Shown here: positions 15,693 to 24,471 of the stretch, piece after piece | How positions within the stretch are numbered: the stretch's first letter is position 1 | Layout of the letters: each line of letters begins with the position of its first letter | Source of the DNA: Cerasibacillus terrae | GTDB taxonomy: Bacteria; Bacillota; Bacilli; Bacillales; Amphibacillaceae | Reading direction: 5' to 3' | Assembly: GCF_008039555.1 (NCBI RefSeq) | Contig: NZ_VDUW01000015.1 | Span: forward strand, 1 to 55,150 | Length of the DNA stretch: 55,150 nt | Notes under the pieces: model-generated | Database searches by the model: none | Told to the model about the DNA's origin: nothing | What the model saw: only the letters and a program-made list of their open reading frames with translations | Translations under genes and position numbers: made by a program

Positions 15693-16649
15693 ATGGAAAT
15701 CTTATTGCATGCAGAATATGGCATAAATGTTCATCATGTAGTCGAAATAGATGGTAAACAAGGTTATGATGATGGTGAACATATTTACTTTATTATTCCA
15801 GTTCAGGATAAAAAAGTAAAGGATGAACAAATAACACTCAGTGTTTTTTTATATAATCAAGGCTACTATCACTGTACATGTCCTATTTTAAATAAAAGTG
15901 GCCATTTATTTACAGAATATCAACAGACACCATATATGGTTATAAAGATAAATCAATTCCAAAGAGAAAATACGGTTGGAAGTGGCCAAGTGTTAGCCCA
16001 ATTTCATCAAATTGGTGCCCAATATTCTTTTGAACCACAAGTTATCTCAAGTTATGGAAAATGGGGAAATCATTGGATTGATAAATTAACTGCTTTTGAA
16101 AGGAAATTATTAAATGATGCCCAGGAACATCCTAATCCATATAATCAACTAATTATGGATTGTTTACCGTATTTTATTGGAATTAGTGAGAATGCCATTC
16201 AATATTTTCAAGAAAGTCTTTATGAAAAGCGGTATGATTTTGTTGATCAAGGATCGATAACCTTTCACAGATATCATGATAATTTAAAACAACAAGTTGT
16301 TTGGTTATCGGATTTAATGTATGATCACCCGGTCCGTGATATTGCAGAATATATACGTGTAAAATTGTTAGAAGCACCGAATCTGGATTCTATTTTATTA
16401 TTTTTACAGGACTATGAATCTGTAAGGCCTCTCTCTGTTTTTAGTTGGCGTTTATTGTATGCAAGATTACTTTATCCTATTCATTTCTACGACTTCTTCG
16501 CTAAAAAATTAGGTGTAACAAATTCAAACGAACGACATAAACAGTTAGAGAATTTATTAGAAAGCCAAGAAAAATATGAACGAAGATTAAAACAATTATT
16601 TCATATGAAAACTGAAGATTACAATATTCCTATGGTACACTGGTTATAA
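15693..16649 (+). CDS. yutH: Spore coat-associated kinase-like protein YutH
   Basis: This 318-residue protein resembles B. subtilis YutH, a member of the CotS/aminoglycoside-phosphotransferase-like coat group. A conserved helical domain contains GKWGNHWIDKLTAFER near 125. The kinase-like region contains TFHRYHDNLKQQVVWLSD near 190-210 and HPVRDIAEYIR near 212. A clean catalytic HxDxxxxN motif is not visible, so it may be a pseudokinase with a structural coat role. It starts behind GGGGAGGGATTAT. The dehydrogenase gene begins 20 bases downstream, so the pair could be one transcript. Confidence 0.85.
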   Translation: MEILLHAEYGINVHHVVEIDGKQGYDDGEHIYFIIPVQDKKVKDEQITLSVFLYNQGYYHCTCPILNKSGHLFTEYQQTPYMVIKINQFQRENTVGSGQVLAQFHQIGAQYSFEPQVISSYGKWGNHWIDKLTAFERKLLNDAQEHPNPYNQLIMDCLPYFIGISENAIQYFQESLYEKRYDFVDQGSITFHRYHDNLKQQVVWLSDLMYDHPVRDIAEYIRVKLLEAPNLDSILLFLQDYESVRPLSVFSWRLLYARLLYPIHFYDFFAKKLGVTNSNERHKQLENLLESQEKYERRLKQLFHMKTEDYNIPMVHWL

Positions 16650-16668
16650 AGAGAGGTGGCTGTATCAT

Positions 16669-17634
16669 ATGAAAAAACCAATAATTTATATCACAAGGAA
16701 ATTACCAGAGTCATTATTACAATCCTATAAAGAGTATTTCGAATTTCATATGTGGAAAGAGGAAGAAAGCTCTGTACCAAGAGAAATTTTATTAAAAGAG
16801 AGTAAAATGGCGGATGGTCTTCTTTGTATGGTATCTGATGCAATTGATGCGCATTATTTAACACAGAACTCCCAATTGAAAATTGTTGCAAATAATGCAG
16901 TTGGTTATGATAATATTGATTTACAAACAGCGAAGAAAAATGAAATCACAGTAACAAATACTCCTGATGTTCTAACTGAAACAACAGCAGATTTGACCTT
17001 TGCCTTATTAATGGCAACAAGTCGAAGGTTAATCGAAGCGAATCAAGTTATACGAGATAATCAATGGAAAAACTGGTCACCATATTTTTTAGCTGGGACA
17101 GATATATATAATAAAACAATTGGAATCGTTGGGATGGGGAGAATTGGTACGGCAGTTGCTAGAAGGGCAAAAGGATTTGGAATGCGCATTCTTTATCATA
17201 ATCGGAGAAAAAATCCTGAAATAGAAAAAGAATTACAAGCTACATATGTTGATTTCCGCACATTATTAACTGAATCTGATTTTGTTGTTTCCCTTGTACC
17301 ATTGACAAAAGAAACGAAACATCTATTTAATAAAAATGCATTTCATCAAATGAAGCAAGAAGCAATCTTTATTAATGTATCACGTGGGGCTGTTGTGCAA
17401 GAAGATGATTTATTTGAGGCACTTAACAAAGGAGTGATTCGTGCAGCTGGTTTAGACGTATTTGAAACAGAACCAATTACAGCTGATCATCCTTATGTTT
17501 CATTAGATAATGTTATTTGCTTACCACATATCGGCTCAGCGAGTGAAGAGACACGCACCAAAATGATTCAATTATGTTTGGACAACATATATCAATATTT
17601 TTATGGTGATGGACCTATAACACCTGTTTTTTGA
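16669..17634 (+). CDS. D-isomer-specific 2-hydroxyacid dehydrogenase
   Basis: This 321-residue cytoplasmic dehydrogenase is most like glyoxylate/hydroxypyruvate reductase (D-glycerate dehydrogenase). The NAD(P) site is GIVGMGRIGTAVARR near residue 147. The substrate and catalytic residues are an arginine in VSRGAVVQEDDL near 236, a glutamate in FETEP near 264 and a histidine in LPHIGSAS near 280. It reduces 2-keto acids to D-2-hydroxy acids. It follows yutH by 20 bases behind GAGAGGTGG. Exact substrate is not readable from sequence. Confidence 0.88.
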   Translation: MKKPIIYITRKLPESLLQSYKEYFEFHMWKEEESSVPREILLKESKMADGLLCMVSDAIDAHYLTQNSQLKIVANNAVGYDNIDLQTAKKNEITVTNTPDVLTETTADLTFALLMATSRRLIEANQVIRDNQWKNWSPYFLAGTDIYNKTIGIVGMGRIGTAVARRAKGFGMRILYHNRRKNPEIEKELQATYVDFRTLLTESDFVVSLVPLTKETKHLFNKNAFHQMKQEAIFINVSRGAVVQEDDLFEALNKGVIRAAGLDVFETEPITADHPYVSLDNVICLPHIGSASEETRTKMIQLCLDNIYQYFYGDGPITPVF

Positions 17635-17640
17635 CAAAAT

Positions 17641-17670
17641 AAAAAAGCAGACAAGGAAAAGATGTCTGCT
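17641..17670 (-). terminator. Terminator read from the yutI side
   Basis: AGCAGACA (17646-17653) pairs with TGTCTGCT (17663-17670). On the minus strand six T residues follow, so it works best for transcripts from yutI that have crossed the repeat at 17680-17832. Confidence 0.75.
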
Positions 17671-17679
17671 CAAAAGCAA

Positions 17680-17832
17680 TTTACCGGCAGGCTAACTGGC
17701 TGTATGACTTCCACTTCAAGAATTCAAGGAGACCAAGAAAGGATGCGGGAATCAACGGCCAGTAAAAGCCTGGTTCGTTTAGTACAATTAGTGAGGATGA
17801 AGAAAGCCTCCACTGATTGATGTTTCACTTTA
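17680..17832 (+). repeat. Two-hairpin dispersed repeat, copy 2 (full length)
   Basis: This copy starts GGCTAACTGGCTGTATGACT and ends TTTCACTTT. Hairpin I pairs ACTGGCTG with the CAACGGCCAGT side; its inner part has diverged (AAGGAGACCAAGAAAGGATG). Hairpin II pairs CAATTAGTGAGG with CCTCCACTGATTG. The spacer CTGGTTCGTTTAGTACAATT corresponds to the copy 1 linker. It lies between two converging genes. Confidence 0.87.
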
Positions 17833-17834
17833 TA

Positions 17835-18065
17835 TTAAAATACTTGTTCGATTTCAGTTACACCAGGCACTTCTGCCATTAAAGCACGTTCAATACCAGC
17901 TTTTAAGGTAATTGTAGAGCTTGGACAGTTACCACATGCACCCATTAATCGAAGTTGTACAATACCATTCTCATCTACATCAACTAGTTCAACATCTCCA
18001 CCATCGCGGAGTAAGAATGGGCGTAGTTTATTTAATACTTCTTGTACTTGTTCCTGCATAACCAT
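17835..18065 (-). CDS. yutI: NifU-like Fe-S scaffold YutI
   Basis: This 76-residue protein is a stand-alone NifU C-terminal domain. [17 protein letters not shown] and [18 protein letters not shown] carry the family signature, with the two cluster-binding cysteines in CGNC (44 and 47 from this start). It acts in the cytoplasm, carrying Fe-S clusters to target enzymes. AAAGGGG is three bases before the first ATG and nine before the next in-frame ATG (18059), so a 74-residue form is also likely. yutM (IscA type) lies about 600 bases away on the other strand. Confidence 0.93.
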   Translation of the reverse strand: MVMQEQVQEVLNKLRPFLLRDGGDVELVDVDENGIVQLRLMGACGNCPSSTITLKAGIERALMAEVPGVTEIEQVF

Positions 18066-18247
18066 CTTCCCCTTTCTTATACCTTATTATAGAACGTATT
18101 ACAAAAAATATCTATTCAAATATCTTATGGAAGTAATCATATTATGCGTAGTTACTTTTATTTTAACTTTTAATTGGGATTTTGTAAAATGAAAGTAACT
18201 GGACTGTTAAGAAATGGCTTATAAAGATTGGAAGGGGGCTTTTACTA

Positions 18248-18580
18248 ATGAATACTGAATCTGTTAAAATAACAGTTTATGGAGCTAAGCAAGTTTGTGC
18301 AAGTTGTGTCGGTGCGCCTGGTTCAAAAGACACGTATGAATGGTTGCAAGCAGCAATTGGAAGGAAATATTTAGAGGATCAAATTTCTTATGAATACATT
18401 GATATTGAAACACCACCAGATGTAGAAAAACATCAACAATTTGTGGAAAAGATTATAGAGGAAGATCTCTTTTATCCGATTGTGATGGTAAATGATGAAT
18501 TAGTAGCTGAAGGAATTCCGCGATTGAAAACGATTTATAACGCTTTAGATCAATATAATATCGCTTTAAAATCTTCTTAA
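18248..18580 (+). CDS. yuzD: DUF1462 protein YuzD
   Basis: This 110-residue cytoplasmic protein matches B. subtilis YuzD. The beta-alpha pattern looks thioredoxin-like, with VTVYGAKQ-type strand (ITVYGAKQVCASCVGAPGS), a CASC motif at residues 17-20, and DLFYPIVMVNDELVAEG near 78, where a cis-proline would lie. A redox or Fe-S-related role is inferred from fold and from its place between yutI and yutM. The start follows GGAAGGGGG. Function is not established. Confidence 0.88.
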   Translation: MNTESVKITVYGAKQVCASCVGAPGSKDTYEWLQAAIGRKYLEDQISYEYIDIETPPDVEKHQQFVEKIIEEDLFYPIVMVNDELVAEGIPRLKTIYNALDQYNIALKSS

Positions 18581-18681
18581 GTGAAATTGGAATAGTTGTA
18601 TTACAACCGGATTAACCGTATACTAAACTATACAAATTCTTATTAAAAGGATTTTATTTTAGTTACGAGGAGGATATGCTG

Positions 18682-19038
18682 ATGGTCATTACACTAACAG
18701 ATCAAGCGAGTAAGCAAATTAAAGAAATGATGAAAGAAGAAGAAACACCTGTACGTTTTCGTTTTGGAATAACAGGTGGTGGATGTAGTGGATTATCATA
18801 TTCACTCGGCTTTGATGATAAAGTAAATAAAGAACTAGACCATGTTGATGAAATAAATGGCATTCCAGTCGTTATTTTCAAACAAGATATCCCAATTATT
18901 GAAGGGACAACAATTGATTATAAACAAAATATGATGGGTGGCGGATTTTCAATCGATAATCCAAATGCTATTGTTTCTTGTGGATGTGGCTCATCTTTTA
19001 GAGCAGATAAACGTGAAGGTACACCTGAATCCTGCTAA
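18682..19038 (+). CDS. yutM: HesB/IscA-family Fe-S carrier YutM
   Basis: This 118-residue A-type Fe-S carrier has the three family cysteines: C35 in GGGCSGLSYSL and C100 and C102 in SCGCGSSF. It receives and passes on iron-sulfur clusters in the cytoplasm. The start chosen is ATG at 18682, eight bases after AGGAGG; an ATG at 18676 lies only two bases after it. It follows yuzD by about 100 bases, and a strong terminator follows, so it is probably transcribed alone or with yuzD. Confidence 0.93.
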   Translation: MVITLTDQASKQIKEMMKEEETPVRFRFGITGGGCSGLSYSLGFDDKVNKELDHVDEINGIPVVIFKQDIPIIEGTTIDYKQNMMGGGFSIDNPNAIVSCGCGSSFRADKREGTPESC

Positions 19039-19071
19039 TAGATGAATGAAAAAATTCAATCCTAAATTATA

Positions 19072-19124
19072 AAAGGCCATGTTGGTTATGAATTTATTCC
19101 ATTTCCAACATGGTCTTTATTTTT
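19072..19124. terminator. Bidirectional terminator between yutM and yumC
   Basis: GGCCATGTTGG (19075-19085) pairs with CCAACATGGTC (19105-19115). TTTATTTTTTT follows on the plus side. The reverse reading gives a shorter T-run after the yumC stop. Confidence 0.85.
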
Positions 19125-20114
19125 TTAAAACATGCTTGTTGAGTGACGTGGCTGAACGCGTGCTTTTGGATTTATATATTGCATCGCGTTATTGATTGCT
19201 GTTGGCCCTTCACCGAATCCCGTAGCAATTAATTTTACTTTTCCAGGGAAAGTTGTAATGTCACCCGCTGCATAGATTCCTGGAATACTTGTTTCCATTT
19301 TTGTATTTACAACAATACTATTACGTTCAATTTCTAAATTCCAGTCTTTAATTGGACCTAGATTGGAAACAAATCCGTAATTACAAATCAAATCATCTAA
19401 GGGAACCGCTATCTCTCGGTCACCTTTCACTTCCTCCAAAACAAGTTCTTCAATTCTATCTGATGCAATGATATCTTTGGCAGCGAATGGAGTTAAAATA
19501 TCAACAGAAGATTTTTTCAGTTGTTCTACACTGTGTTCATGCGCTCTAAACTGATCGCGCCGATGGACAAGTGTTACTTGTTTTGCAATTGGTTCAAGCA
19601 TGAGTGCCCAATCAACAGCTGAATCTCCACCACCAAGAAGGACAACATTTTTATCTTTAAATTGGTTCATGTCTTTTACATAATAATGTAAATTGATTCC
19701 TTCAAATTGATCACATGATGCAATTTTTAAGCGTCGTGGTTGAAAAGCTCCATTTCCTGCTGTAATGATGATTGTTTTCGTGAAATGCTCTTCACCTGTA
19801 TGTGAAGTAAGTTTAAAAGTATCATCTTCCAAACGTTCAACATTTTCTACAGCTTGTCCTAGGACAATTGTTGTTTCAAATAATTTCAGTTGTTCTTCCA
19901 ATTGATCAACTAGATCCTGAGCGCGAATTTTAGGGAAAGCTGGAACATCATATATTTCCTTCTCAGGATATAGTGCTGATAGTTGGCCACCAGTATGTGG
20001 TAGACTTTCAATTATTTTTACACTTGCTTGGCGCATTCCACCATAAAAAGCTGTAAATAATCCAGCAGGGCCTGCCCCAATAATGGTTATATCATAAACT
20101 TTATGTACTGACAA
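19125..20114 (-). CDS. yumC: Ferredoxin/flavodoxin-NADP+ reductase (thioredoxin-reductase-like), YumC
   Basis: This 329-residue FAD enzyme of the TrxR-like ferredoxin-NADP reductase group has an FAD motif [15 protein letters not shown] near residue 13, an NADPH motif [11 protein letters not shown] near 160, and the second FAD contact [20 protein letters not shown] near 288. The CxxC of true thioredoxin reductase is absent. It supplies electrons from NADPH to ferredoxin or flavodoxin. Translation starts at TTG seven bases after AGGAGG. A structured region of unknown role lies upstream (20190-20350). Confidence 0.92.
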   Translation of the reverse strand: MSVHKVYDITIIGAGPAGLFTAFYGGMRQASVKIIESLPHTGGQLSALYPEKEIYDVPAFPKIRAQDLVDQLEEQLKLFETTIVLGQAVENVERLEDDTFKLTSHTGEEHFTKTIIITAGNGAFQPRRLKIASCDQFEGINLHYYVKDMNQFKDKNVVLLGGGDSAVDWALMLEPIAKQVTLVHRRDQFRAHEHSVEQLKKSSVDILTPFAAKDIIASDRIEELVLEEVKGDREIAVPLDDLICNYGFVSNLGPIKDWNLEIERNSIVVNTKMETSIPGIYAAGDITTFPGKVKLIATGFGEGPTAINNAMQYINPKARVQPRHSTSMF

Positions 20115-20525
20115 AGTTCTTCCTCCTGTTCTTTCTACAAAAAAGATAGTATGAATGTGCCCTCATTGCTTTGCTTTAAAACATGTATTTTAAGATAAAA
20201 TTGAAGCGACAAGCTTTAAATGAAATCATCTTTATTTCCACTACGTTGCGAATCCTCCACCCTTTTTAGGCGAAAGATAGGTGTCGTAACGCTTCGAAAT
20301 AAGTGCAATTAAGGGTCAGCCTGGAGCCTTAAATCAAGTCTTCTTTATCGTATCATAAATGAAAAAAAGTTTGTACAATGAAGCATTGGAATAAAAGAAT
20401 GTACAACCACGAACTTAGTCTGTTTCTATTGAGAAATAGAACATGCATTGTCTTTGCTTTTTTATTTATTTCGTATAGAATTAAATTTATGGTAGAGAAA
20501 CTAGTTAATGAAGGGGAATAAGCTG
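20115..20525. other. Intergenic region with a possible structured element (20190-20350)
   Basis: About 410 bases separate the divergent yumC and yuiB. At 20213-20235 and 20326-20348 there is a near direct repeat (19 of 23 bases the same). Between them TTATTTC plus CGTTGCG pairs with CGTAACG plus GAAATAA as a long hairpin, and GCCTTAA and TTAAGGG-type blocks lie on the right. I cannot place it in a known RNA family. A further small hairpin (GTTTCTATT, AAATAGAAC) lies near 20420-20443. No open frame with a binding site was found. Confidence 0.5.
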
Positions 20526-20837
20526 TTGATACAATTGATTGTTTCGATTATACTTTATTTCGTGATTTTTTTTGGTATTGCTTTTATATTAAATATGTTA
20601 TTACGCAGAACATGGCTAATGAGTATTCTCTATCCTTTTGTTATGGTAATAACGGTAGACGGGATTAGTGTTATCAAATATTTTACAGCACCAGGTGAAT
20701 CATTTTCACAAACATATGATATATTAATTCACTTAACACCCGTTGATTGGATGATTTTTGTTTCAGGATTTATTGGTACCATCGTCTCAGGAATTGTAAT
20801 TAAGTTTTTAAGAAAAAGTGGCTATCAAATGTTTTAA
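20526..20837 (+). CDS. yuiB: Small membrane protein YuiB
   Basis: This 103-residue protein has three hydrophobic segments (about 5-25, 28-45 and 75-95) and ends IVIKFLRKSGYQMF, matching the end of B. subtilis YuiB; FFGIAFILNMLLRRTW near 14 is also shared. The function is unknown. TTG at 20526 is preferred because AAGGGG is nine bases upstream; the ATG at 20508 overlaps that site. The next gene, yuiC, is in the same order as in B. subtilis. Confidence 0.85.
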   Translation: MIQLIVSIILYFVIFFGIAFILNMLLRRTWLMSILYPFVMVITVDGISVIKYFTAPGESFSQTYDILIHLTPVDWMIFVSGFIGTIVSGIVIKFLRKSGYQMF

Positions 20838-20903
20838 AAAATAGTTTTGATGCATAAAAAATTGCTTTATTGGACATGCTGACATCCAGAAAGGGTGTTT
20901 ACA

Positions 20904-21605
20904 TTGAAAATAGGCAATTTTTTTAAACGGTTTATTTTATGTATTCTTTTTATAGGTGCAATTTTAACAACATGGAGTAGTATATCGAACGTCTCATTGT
21001 ATGATATGAAACCGTGGTTTGTCATGAAAGTGCATGGAGAGGGAAAGAAAGGATCTACTTTTCAATCTCCATCTCATTCAACAAGACAAATAGGATTAGA
21101 GAAAAAAGAGTTACACGTATTTCAAAAACAAACCAAATATATATCAAATGAAGAAATTGAAAGACCAAAAACATTGGAAGAAGAATTACAATTAGAACAA
21201 TATCCGACAGCAACAGTGGTTGCCACAGGCTATACAGCAGGTTATGAATCAACAGGTAAAACACCGAATCATCCAGGGTATGGAATTACCTATTCCGGTG
21301 TAAAAGTAAAGCGAGATTTATATTCTACTATTGCTGCTGATTTATCCATATATCCAATAGGAACTATCCTATTTATTCCCGACTATGGTTATGGGGTGGT
21401 AGCTGATAAAGGTGGCGCTATTAAGGGAAATAAAATTGATTTATATTATAATACAGTAGAAGATGTATACAAAAATTGGGGTAAGAAGGAACTTGAAGTA
21501 TACATTATCGAAGAAGGAACCGGTGAATTAACAGAAGAGCATTTACAAGTATTAAATGAAAATGAAGCACTTCAAGTATTTAGAGACCAAATTATTAAAA
21601 ATTAA
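20904..21605 (+). CDS. yuiC: 3D-domain cell-wall protein YuiC
   Basis: This 233-residue exported or membrane-anchored protein has a hydrophobic N-terminal segment (about 8-28), a variable linker, and a C-terminal 3D domain, named for three aspartates, from about residue 110: [36 protein letters not shown]. The fold is a double-psi barrel like MltA lytic transglycosylase. B. subtilis YuiC is a Sps-type muralytic enzyme. I chose TTG at 20904 because AAAGGG is eight bases upstream; GTG at 20895 overlaps it. Confidence 0.9.
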   Translation: MKIGNFFKRFILCILFIGAILTTWSSISNVSLYDMKPWFVMKVHGEGKKGSTFQSPSHSTRQIGLEKKELHVFQKQTKYISNEEIERPKTLEEELQLEQYPTATVVATGYTAGYESTGKTPNHPGYGITYSGVKVKRDLYSTIAADLSIYPIGTILFIPDYGYGVVADKGGAIKGNKIDLYYNTVEDVYKNWGKKELEVYIIEEGTGELTEEHLQVLNENEALQVFRDQIIKN

Positions 21606-21692
21606 GGTTGTTTTCTAAAAAAATTCATTACTGGAGATTTATTTGAAAAATAACGATTCCCTATAAATGATAAACTATTCGAAAAAAATAAA

Positions 21693-21727
21693 AAAGAGAG
21701 CATATCACAAGTTGATATGTTCTCTTT
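21693..21727. terminator. Bidirectional terminator between yuiC and deoD
   Basis: AAAGAGAGCATATCA pairs with TTGATATGTTCTCTTT around CAAG, with one mismatch. A-rich and T-rich flanks on the two sides suit both converging genes. Confidence 0.85.
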
Positions 21728-21732
21728 CGCTT

Positions 21733-22440
21733 TTATTTAATAATTGCATCTAAAGCGATTTCCATCATTTCATTAAATGTCGTTTGACGTTCTTCGGCAC
21801 TTGTTTCTTCGCCAGTTATAATATGATCGGAAACGGTTAAGACAGATAGAGCTTGTCGATTAAATTTCGCTGCTAATGTATATAATGCCGATGTTTCCAT
21901 TTCAACAGCCAATACTTTATATCTCGCTAATAATTCATTTGTTTCACGAGCGTTTTCCCGATAAAAGGAATCACTTGTAAAGACATTTCCAACTTGTACA
22001 TTCATTCCTTTTTGTACACCAACATCATAAGCGTTTTTTAATAAATGGAAATCTGCAAGAGGCGCATAATCAATGCCTTTGAAAATGAGTTGGTTTGCTT
22101 GTGAATCTGTTGTTGCTCCTTCTGCAAGGATAACATCACGAACGTTAATATCCTTTTGAATAGCACCACACGTTCCAACACGAACTAGCTTTTGTACATC
22201 ATAACTTTGGATTAGTTCATTCACATAGATAGAAATGGATGGAACCCCCATTCCTGTTCCTTGAACAGATACACGTTCACCCTTATATGTTCCTGTATAT
22301 CCATACATTCCACGAACTTCATTATAAATGCTAGCATCTTCTAAGAAATTTTCTGCAATATATTTTGCGCGAAGTGGATCCCCTGGTAGTAAAATTTTAT
22401 CTGCAATTTCACCTTTTTTAGCACCTATATGTACACTCAT
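21733..22440 (-). CDS. deoD: Purine nucleoside phosphorylase DeoD
   Basis: This 235-residue hexameric-type purine nucleoside phosphorylase splits purine (deoxy)ribonucleosides with phosphate into base plus sugar-1-phosphate. Visible are the phosphate-site loop [14 protein letters not shown] near 18, [13 protein letters not shown] near 60, VGTCGA near 87, and the nucleoside-binding [13 protein letters not shown] near 178, followed by TVSDH with the catalytic aspartate. The length is normal for the family. The start follows AAGGAGGAGAAATAA. Transcribed alone. Confidence 0.96.
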   Translation of the reverse strand: MSVHIGAKKGEIADKILLPGDPLRAKYIAENFLEDASIYNEVRGMYGYTGTYKGERVSVQGTGMGVPSISIYVNELIQSYDVQKLVRVGTCGAIQKDINVRDVILAEGATTDSQANQLIFKGIDYAPLADFHLLKNAYDVGVQKGMNVQVGNVFTSDSFYRENARETNELLARYKVLAVEMETSALYTLAAKFNRQALSVLTVSDHIITGEETSAEERQTTFNEMMEIALDAIIK

Positions 22441-22632
22441 TTATTTCTCCTCCTTAGGATTAATCTTGTATTTTAAACGTTACCATATCACACACTGAAA
22501 AACAAAATATATTCTCCTTCTAAAATATTTAAAATAAACAAGGGTTTAGTATATAATAAGGCTAGGCAAGTTATGCTATGAATAGTCTATTTTTATTTAA
22601 AATATAGAATGAACGGAAAGGGCGTCAATGAA

Positions 22633-22896
22633 ATGAAAGAACAAATTTTTACAATTACTTCTGAAACAGGTGTACATGCACGACCAGCTACTTTATTAGT
22701 AAATAAAGCAGGTCAATATCAATCTGATCTTGAAATTGTTTACAATGAAAAAAAGGTGAATTTAAAATCAATTATGGGTGTTATGTCTCTAGGGATTCCG
22801 CAAGGCTCTAAGATTAAAGTAATTGCAGATGGAAAAGATGAAGAAGCTGCAATTCAAGGGATAGAAGATGTAATTAAAGAGCATTTAGGAGAGTAA
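22633..22896 (+). CDS. ptsH: Phosphocarrier protein HPr
   Basis: This 87-residue protein has H15 in GVHARPATLL, phosphorylated by enzyme I, and S46 in NLKSIMGVMSLG, the HPr kinase site for carbon catabolite control. The histidine separates it from the paralogue Crh, which has glutamine there. It passes phosphate from PEP to sugar permeases in the cytoplasm. It is not followed by ptsI, as it would be in the B. subtilis ptsGHI operon; the kapB-side gene order seen here is closer to a stand-alone HPr gene. The ATG at 22633 fits GGAAAGGG; an upstream ATG at 22609 lacks a site. Confidence 0.92.
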   Translation: MKEQIFTITSETGVHARPATLLVNKAGQYQSDLEIVYNEKKVNLKSIMGVMSLGIPQGSKIKVIADGKDEEAAIQGIEDVIKEHLGE

Positions 22897-22944
22897 CGCT
22901 TTGTTTAAATAATAAAAAGTTAGTGAAATATGGAGTTTAAAATG

Positions 22945-22985
22945 CACCCCAAAATTAGGACTAAAAAATTCTAACTTTTGGGGTG
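22945..22985. terminator. Terminator between ptsH and kapB
   Basis: CACCCCAAAATTAG pairs with CTAACTTTTGGGGTG around a twelve-base loop, with one bulge. Converging genes lie on both sides. Confidence 0.82.
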
Positions 22986-23022
22986 TATTATAATCTAGCA
23001 TCTCTTTATATTTGGCTTATGA

Positions 23023-23412
23023 TTAATAATGTTTTTCATAATACGCTTTTTCTAGGTTTTCAATATTCTTTAGTGCTTTACGGTTAAAAGGAGTATCTTC
23101 TTCCTTTAATTTATTCCTTGCTTCTGTTACAGCCTTTTTTAAGGATAGCCCATACTCTGGAACAGGTTCATCAAAGGGATGTACAGCAGGTTTTTTAATA
23201 TTTGCTTTTTCTCGAAATGCTAATGCTTTTCGTTCATGAAAAAACACATCCTCTACTTGGAACGGGTTATGAATATCTCCTTGTAATGGGTGCTTATATA
23301 CAGCTAAAATCTCGATCAAAAAATGCTTGCCACGGTCTTCAAGTACTTTTCCAATATATGTACCAGAATTATAATGTGCACGAACGGTGTCACCAATATG
23401 AATATCTTTCAT
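23023..23412 (-). CDS. kapB: Kinase-associated protein KapB
   Basis: This 129-residue protein has the KapB beta-barrel at the N-terminus (HIGDTVRAHYNSGTYIGKV) and a helical tail with LSLKKAVTEARNKLKEED. In B. subtilis KapB supports sporulation phosphorelay signalling through the kinase KinB. No kinB gene follows here, although patB, its B. subtilis neighbour, lies 1 kb away. I chose ATG at 23412 behind AAAGGAGGAG; a longer frame to 23478 has no site. Confidence 0.87.
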   Translation of the reverse strand: MKDIHIGDTVRAHYNSGTYIGKVLEDRGKHFLIEILAVYKHPLQGDIHNPFQVEDVFFHERKALAFREKANIKKPAVHPFDEPVPEYGLSLKKAVTEARNKLKEEDTPFNRKALKNIENLEKAYYEKHY

Positions 23413-23535
23413 CCTTTTCTCCTCCTTTACTTCATTGTGCCAAAAAACGCGGTAATTATCGAATGAAAAGCAGCTCATGTTTGGTTTTACGGTGAATATT
23501 GGTTATAATAAATGAAGTAAGGAAGTGATGTACAC

Positions 23536-23730
23536 ATGATGGAATTTCTTTATTTTCCAAATGATAAGGCAGAATACATCCCTGCTATTATTATATTTGC
23601 AGTTTTTTTTATTGCAGCTGTTGTGACGACCGTCTTTTTTATAAAAAAATCTAAAAAAGAAGAAAAAACACTTCAAGAAAAATATGAACATGTTACATTT
23701 GATGATCAAAATCATACGAATCAAAAATGA
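23536..23730 (+). CDS. Small single-span membrane protein of unknown function
   Basis: The protein is 64 residues: a short N-terminus, one transmembrane helix at about residues 14-36 (IPAIIIFAVFFIAAVVTTVFF), and a highly charged cytoplasmic tail starting KKSKKEEKTLQEKYE. It starts at ATG behind GGAAGTGA. The stop codon sits inside a terminator hairpin. No family was recognised. Its size and topology resemble short membrane regulators, but that is only suggestive. Confidence 0.65.
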   Translation: MMEFLYFPNDKAEYIPAIIIFAVFFIAAVVTTVFFIKKSKKEEKTLQEKYEHVTFDDQNHTNQK

Positions 23731-23753
23731 CTTCTGTTAAGGAGTCATTTTTT
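23724..23753 (+). terminator. Terminator overlapping the stop codon of the small membrane protein
   Basis: AAAATGACT pairs with AGTCATTTT around TCTGTTAAGG, and the right arm runs into six T residues. The stop TGA is within the left arm. Confidence 0.85.
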
Positions 23754-23818
23754 GTTTATATACAGATGTTTGGTAGATACTAAGAAAAAGAACAATACCT
23801 AAAAGGAGAAACAAAAAA

Positions 23819-24406
23819 ATGAAATTCAAATGGTTTATATGGATGATTTTCCTCCTTCTTATCTTTGCATCTTGTGAACAAGGAACACCTTCATCGCTCG
23901 AGGTGAACATGTATAATGCATCAGGTGATATGGTTGGAAAAGCGACATTAACAGATGGTAAAAATGAGGTAACCATTAAACTGAAAGTAGAAGGTTTTTC
24001 CCCGGGGTTTCATGGAATTCACATTCATGAATATGCTAAATGCGATGCACCTGATTTTAAAACAGCAGGAAATCATTTTAATCCGGAGGGAAAAAAGCAT
24101 GGTTTAATGCATCCAGAAGGAACACATATAGGAGATTTACCGAATGTAGAAGCTGATAGCTCAGGTATAATTGATACAGAAATTACGGTAAGTGATGCAA
24201 CATTAAAAGAAGGGAAAAAATCACTTTTAACAGGAGAAGGAACGGCATTAATCATTACAGAGGATCAGGATGATGGAATGACACAGCCAAGTGGAGAATC
24301 TGGTAAGCGATTGGTCTGTGGAAAGATAACAAAACAAAAAGATGATGCATCAAATGAAGAACCGACAGATCCAACTGAAATCCAAAGTGAAACAGAAGAA
24401 GAATAA
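23819..24406 (+). CDS. Cu/Zn superoxide dismutase-like lipoprotein lacking one copper ligand
   Basis: This 195-residue lipoprotein has a signal peptide ending FASC, lipidated at C19. The SOD fold has copper ligands H68 and H70 (GIHIHEY) and bridging H86 (GNHFNP), zinc ligands H94, H103 and D106 (THIGDLPN), and the disulfide pair C75 and C167. The fourth copper histidine, expected in the ALVIHxxxDD segment, is T147 (ALIITEDQDD). B. subtilis YojM is likewise known for a degenerate copper site. The C-terminal 25 residues are acidic. It starts behind AAAAGGAG. Dismutase activity is therefore doubtful. Confidence 0.9.
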   Translation: MKFKWFIWMIFLLLIFASCEQGTPSSLEVNMYNASGDMVGKATLTDGKNEVTIKLKVEGFSPGFHGIHIHEYAKCDAPDFKTAGNHFNPEGKKHGLMHPEGTHIGDLPNVEADSSGIIDTEITVSDATLKEGKKSLLTGEGTALIITEDQDDGMTQPSGESGKRLVCGKITKQKDDASNEEPTDPTEIQSETEEE

Positions 24407-24425
24407 GTATCTGTATGGCTTTACA

Positions 24426-24455
24426 GCATCACCCGTCGTAAAATACGGGTGATGT
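24426..24455. terminator. Hairpin between the SOD-like gene and patB
   Basis: GCATCACCCGT pairs with ACGGGTGATGT around an eight-base loop between the converging genes. There is no clear T-run on either side. Confidence 0.6.
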
Positions 24456-24471
24456 GTCGCCAAACAGTCAT

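Noticed and set aside
22609..22632. Eight-residue N-terminal extension of HPr
   Set aside because: It would overlap the Shine-Dalgarno and push H15 and S46 out of their fixed positions.
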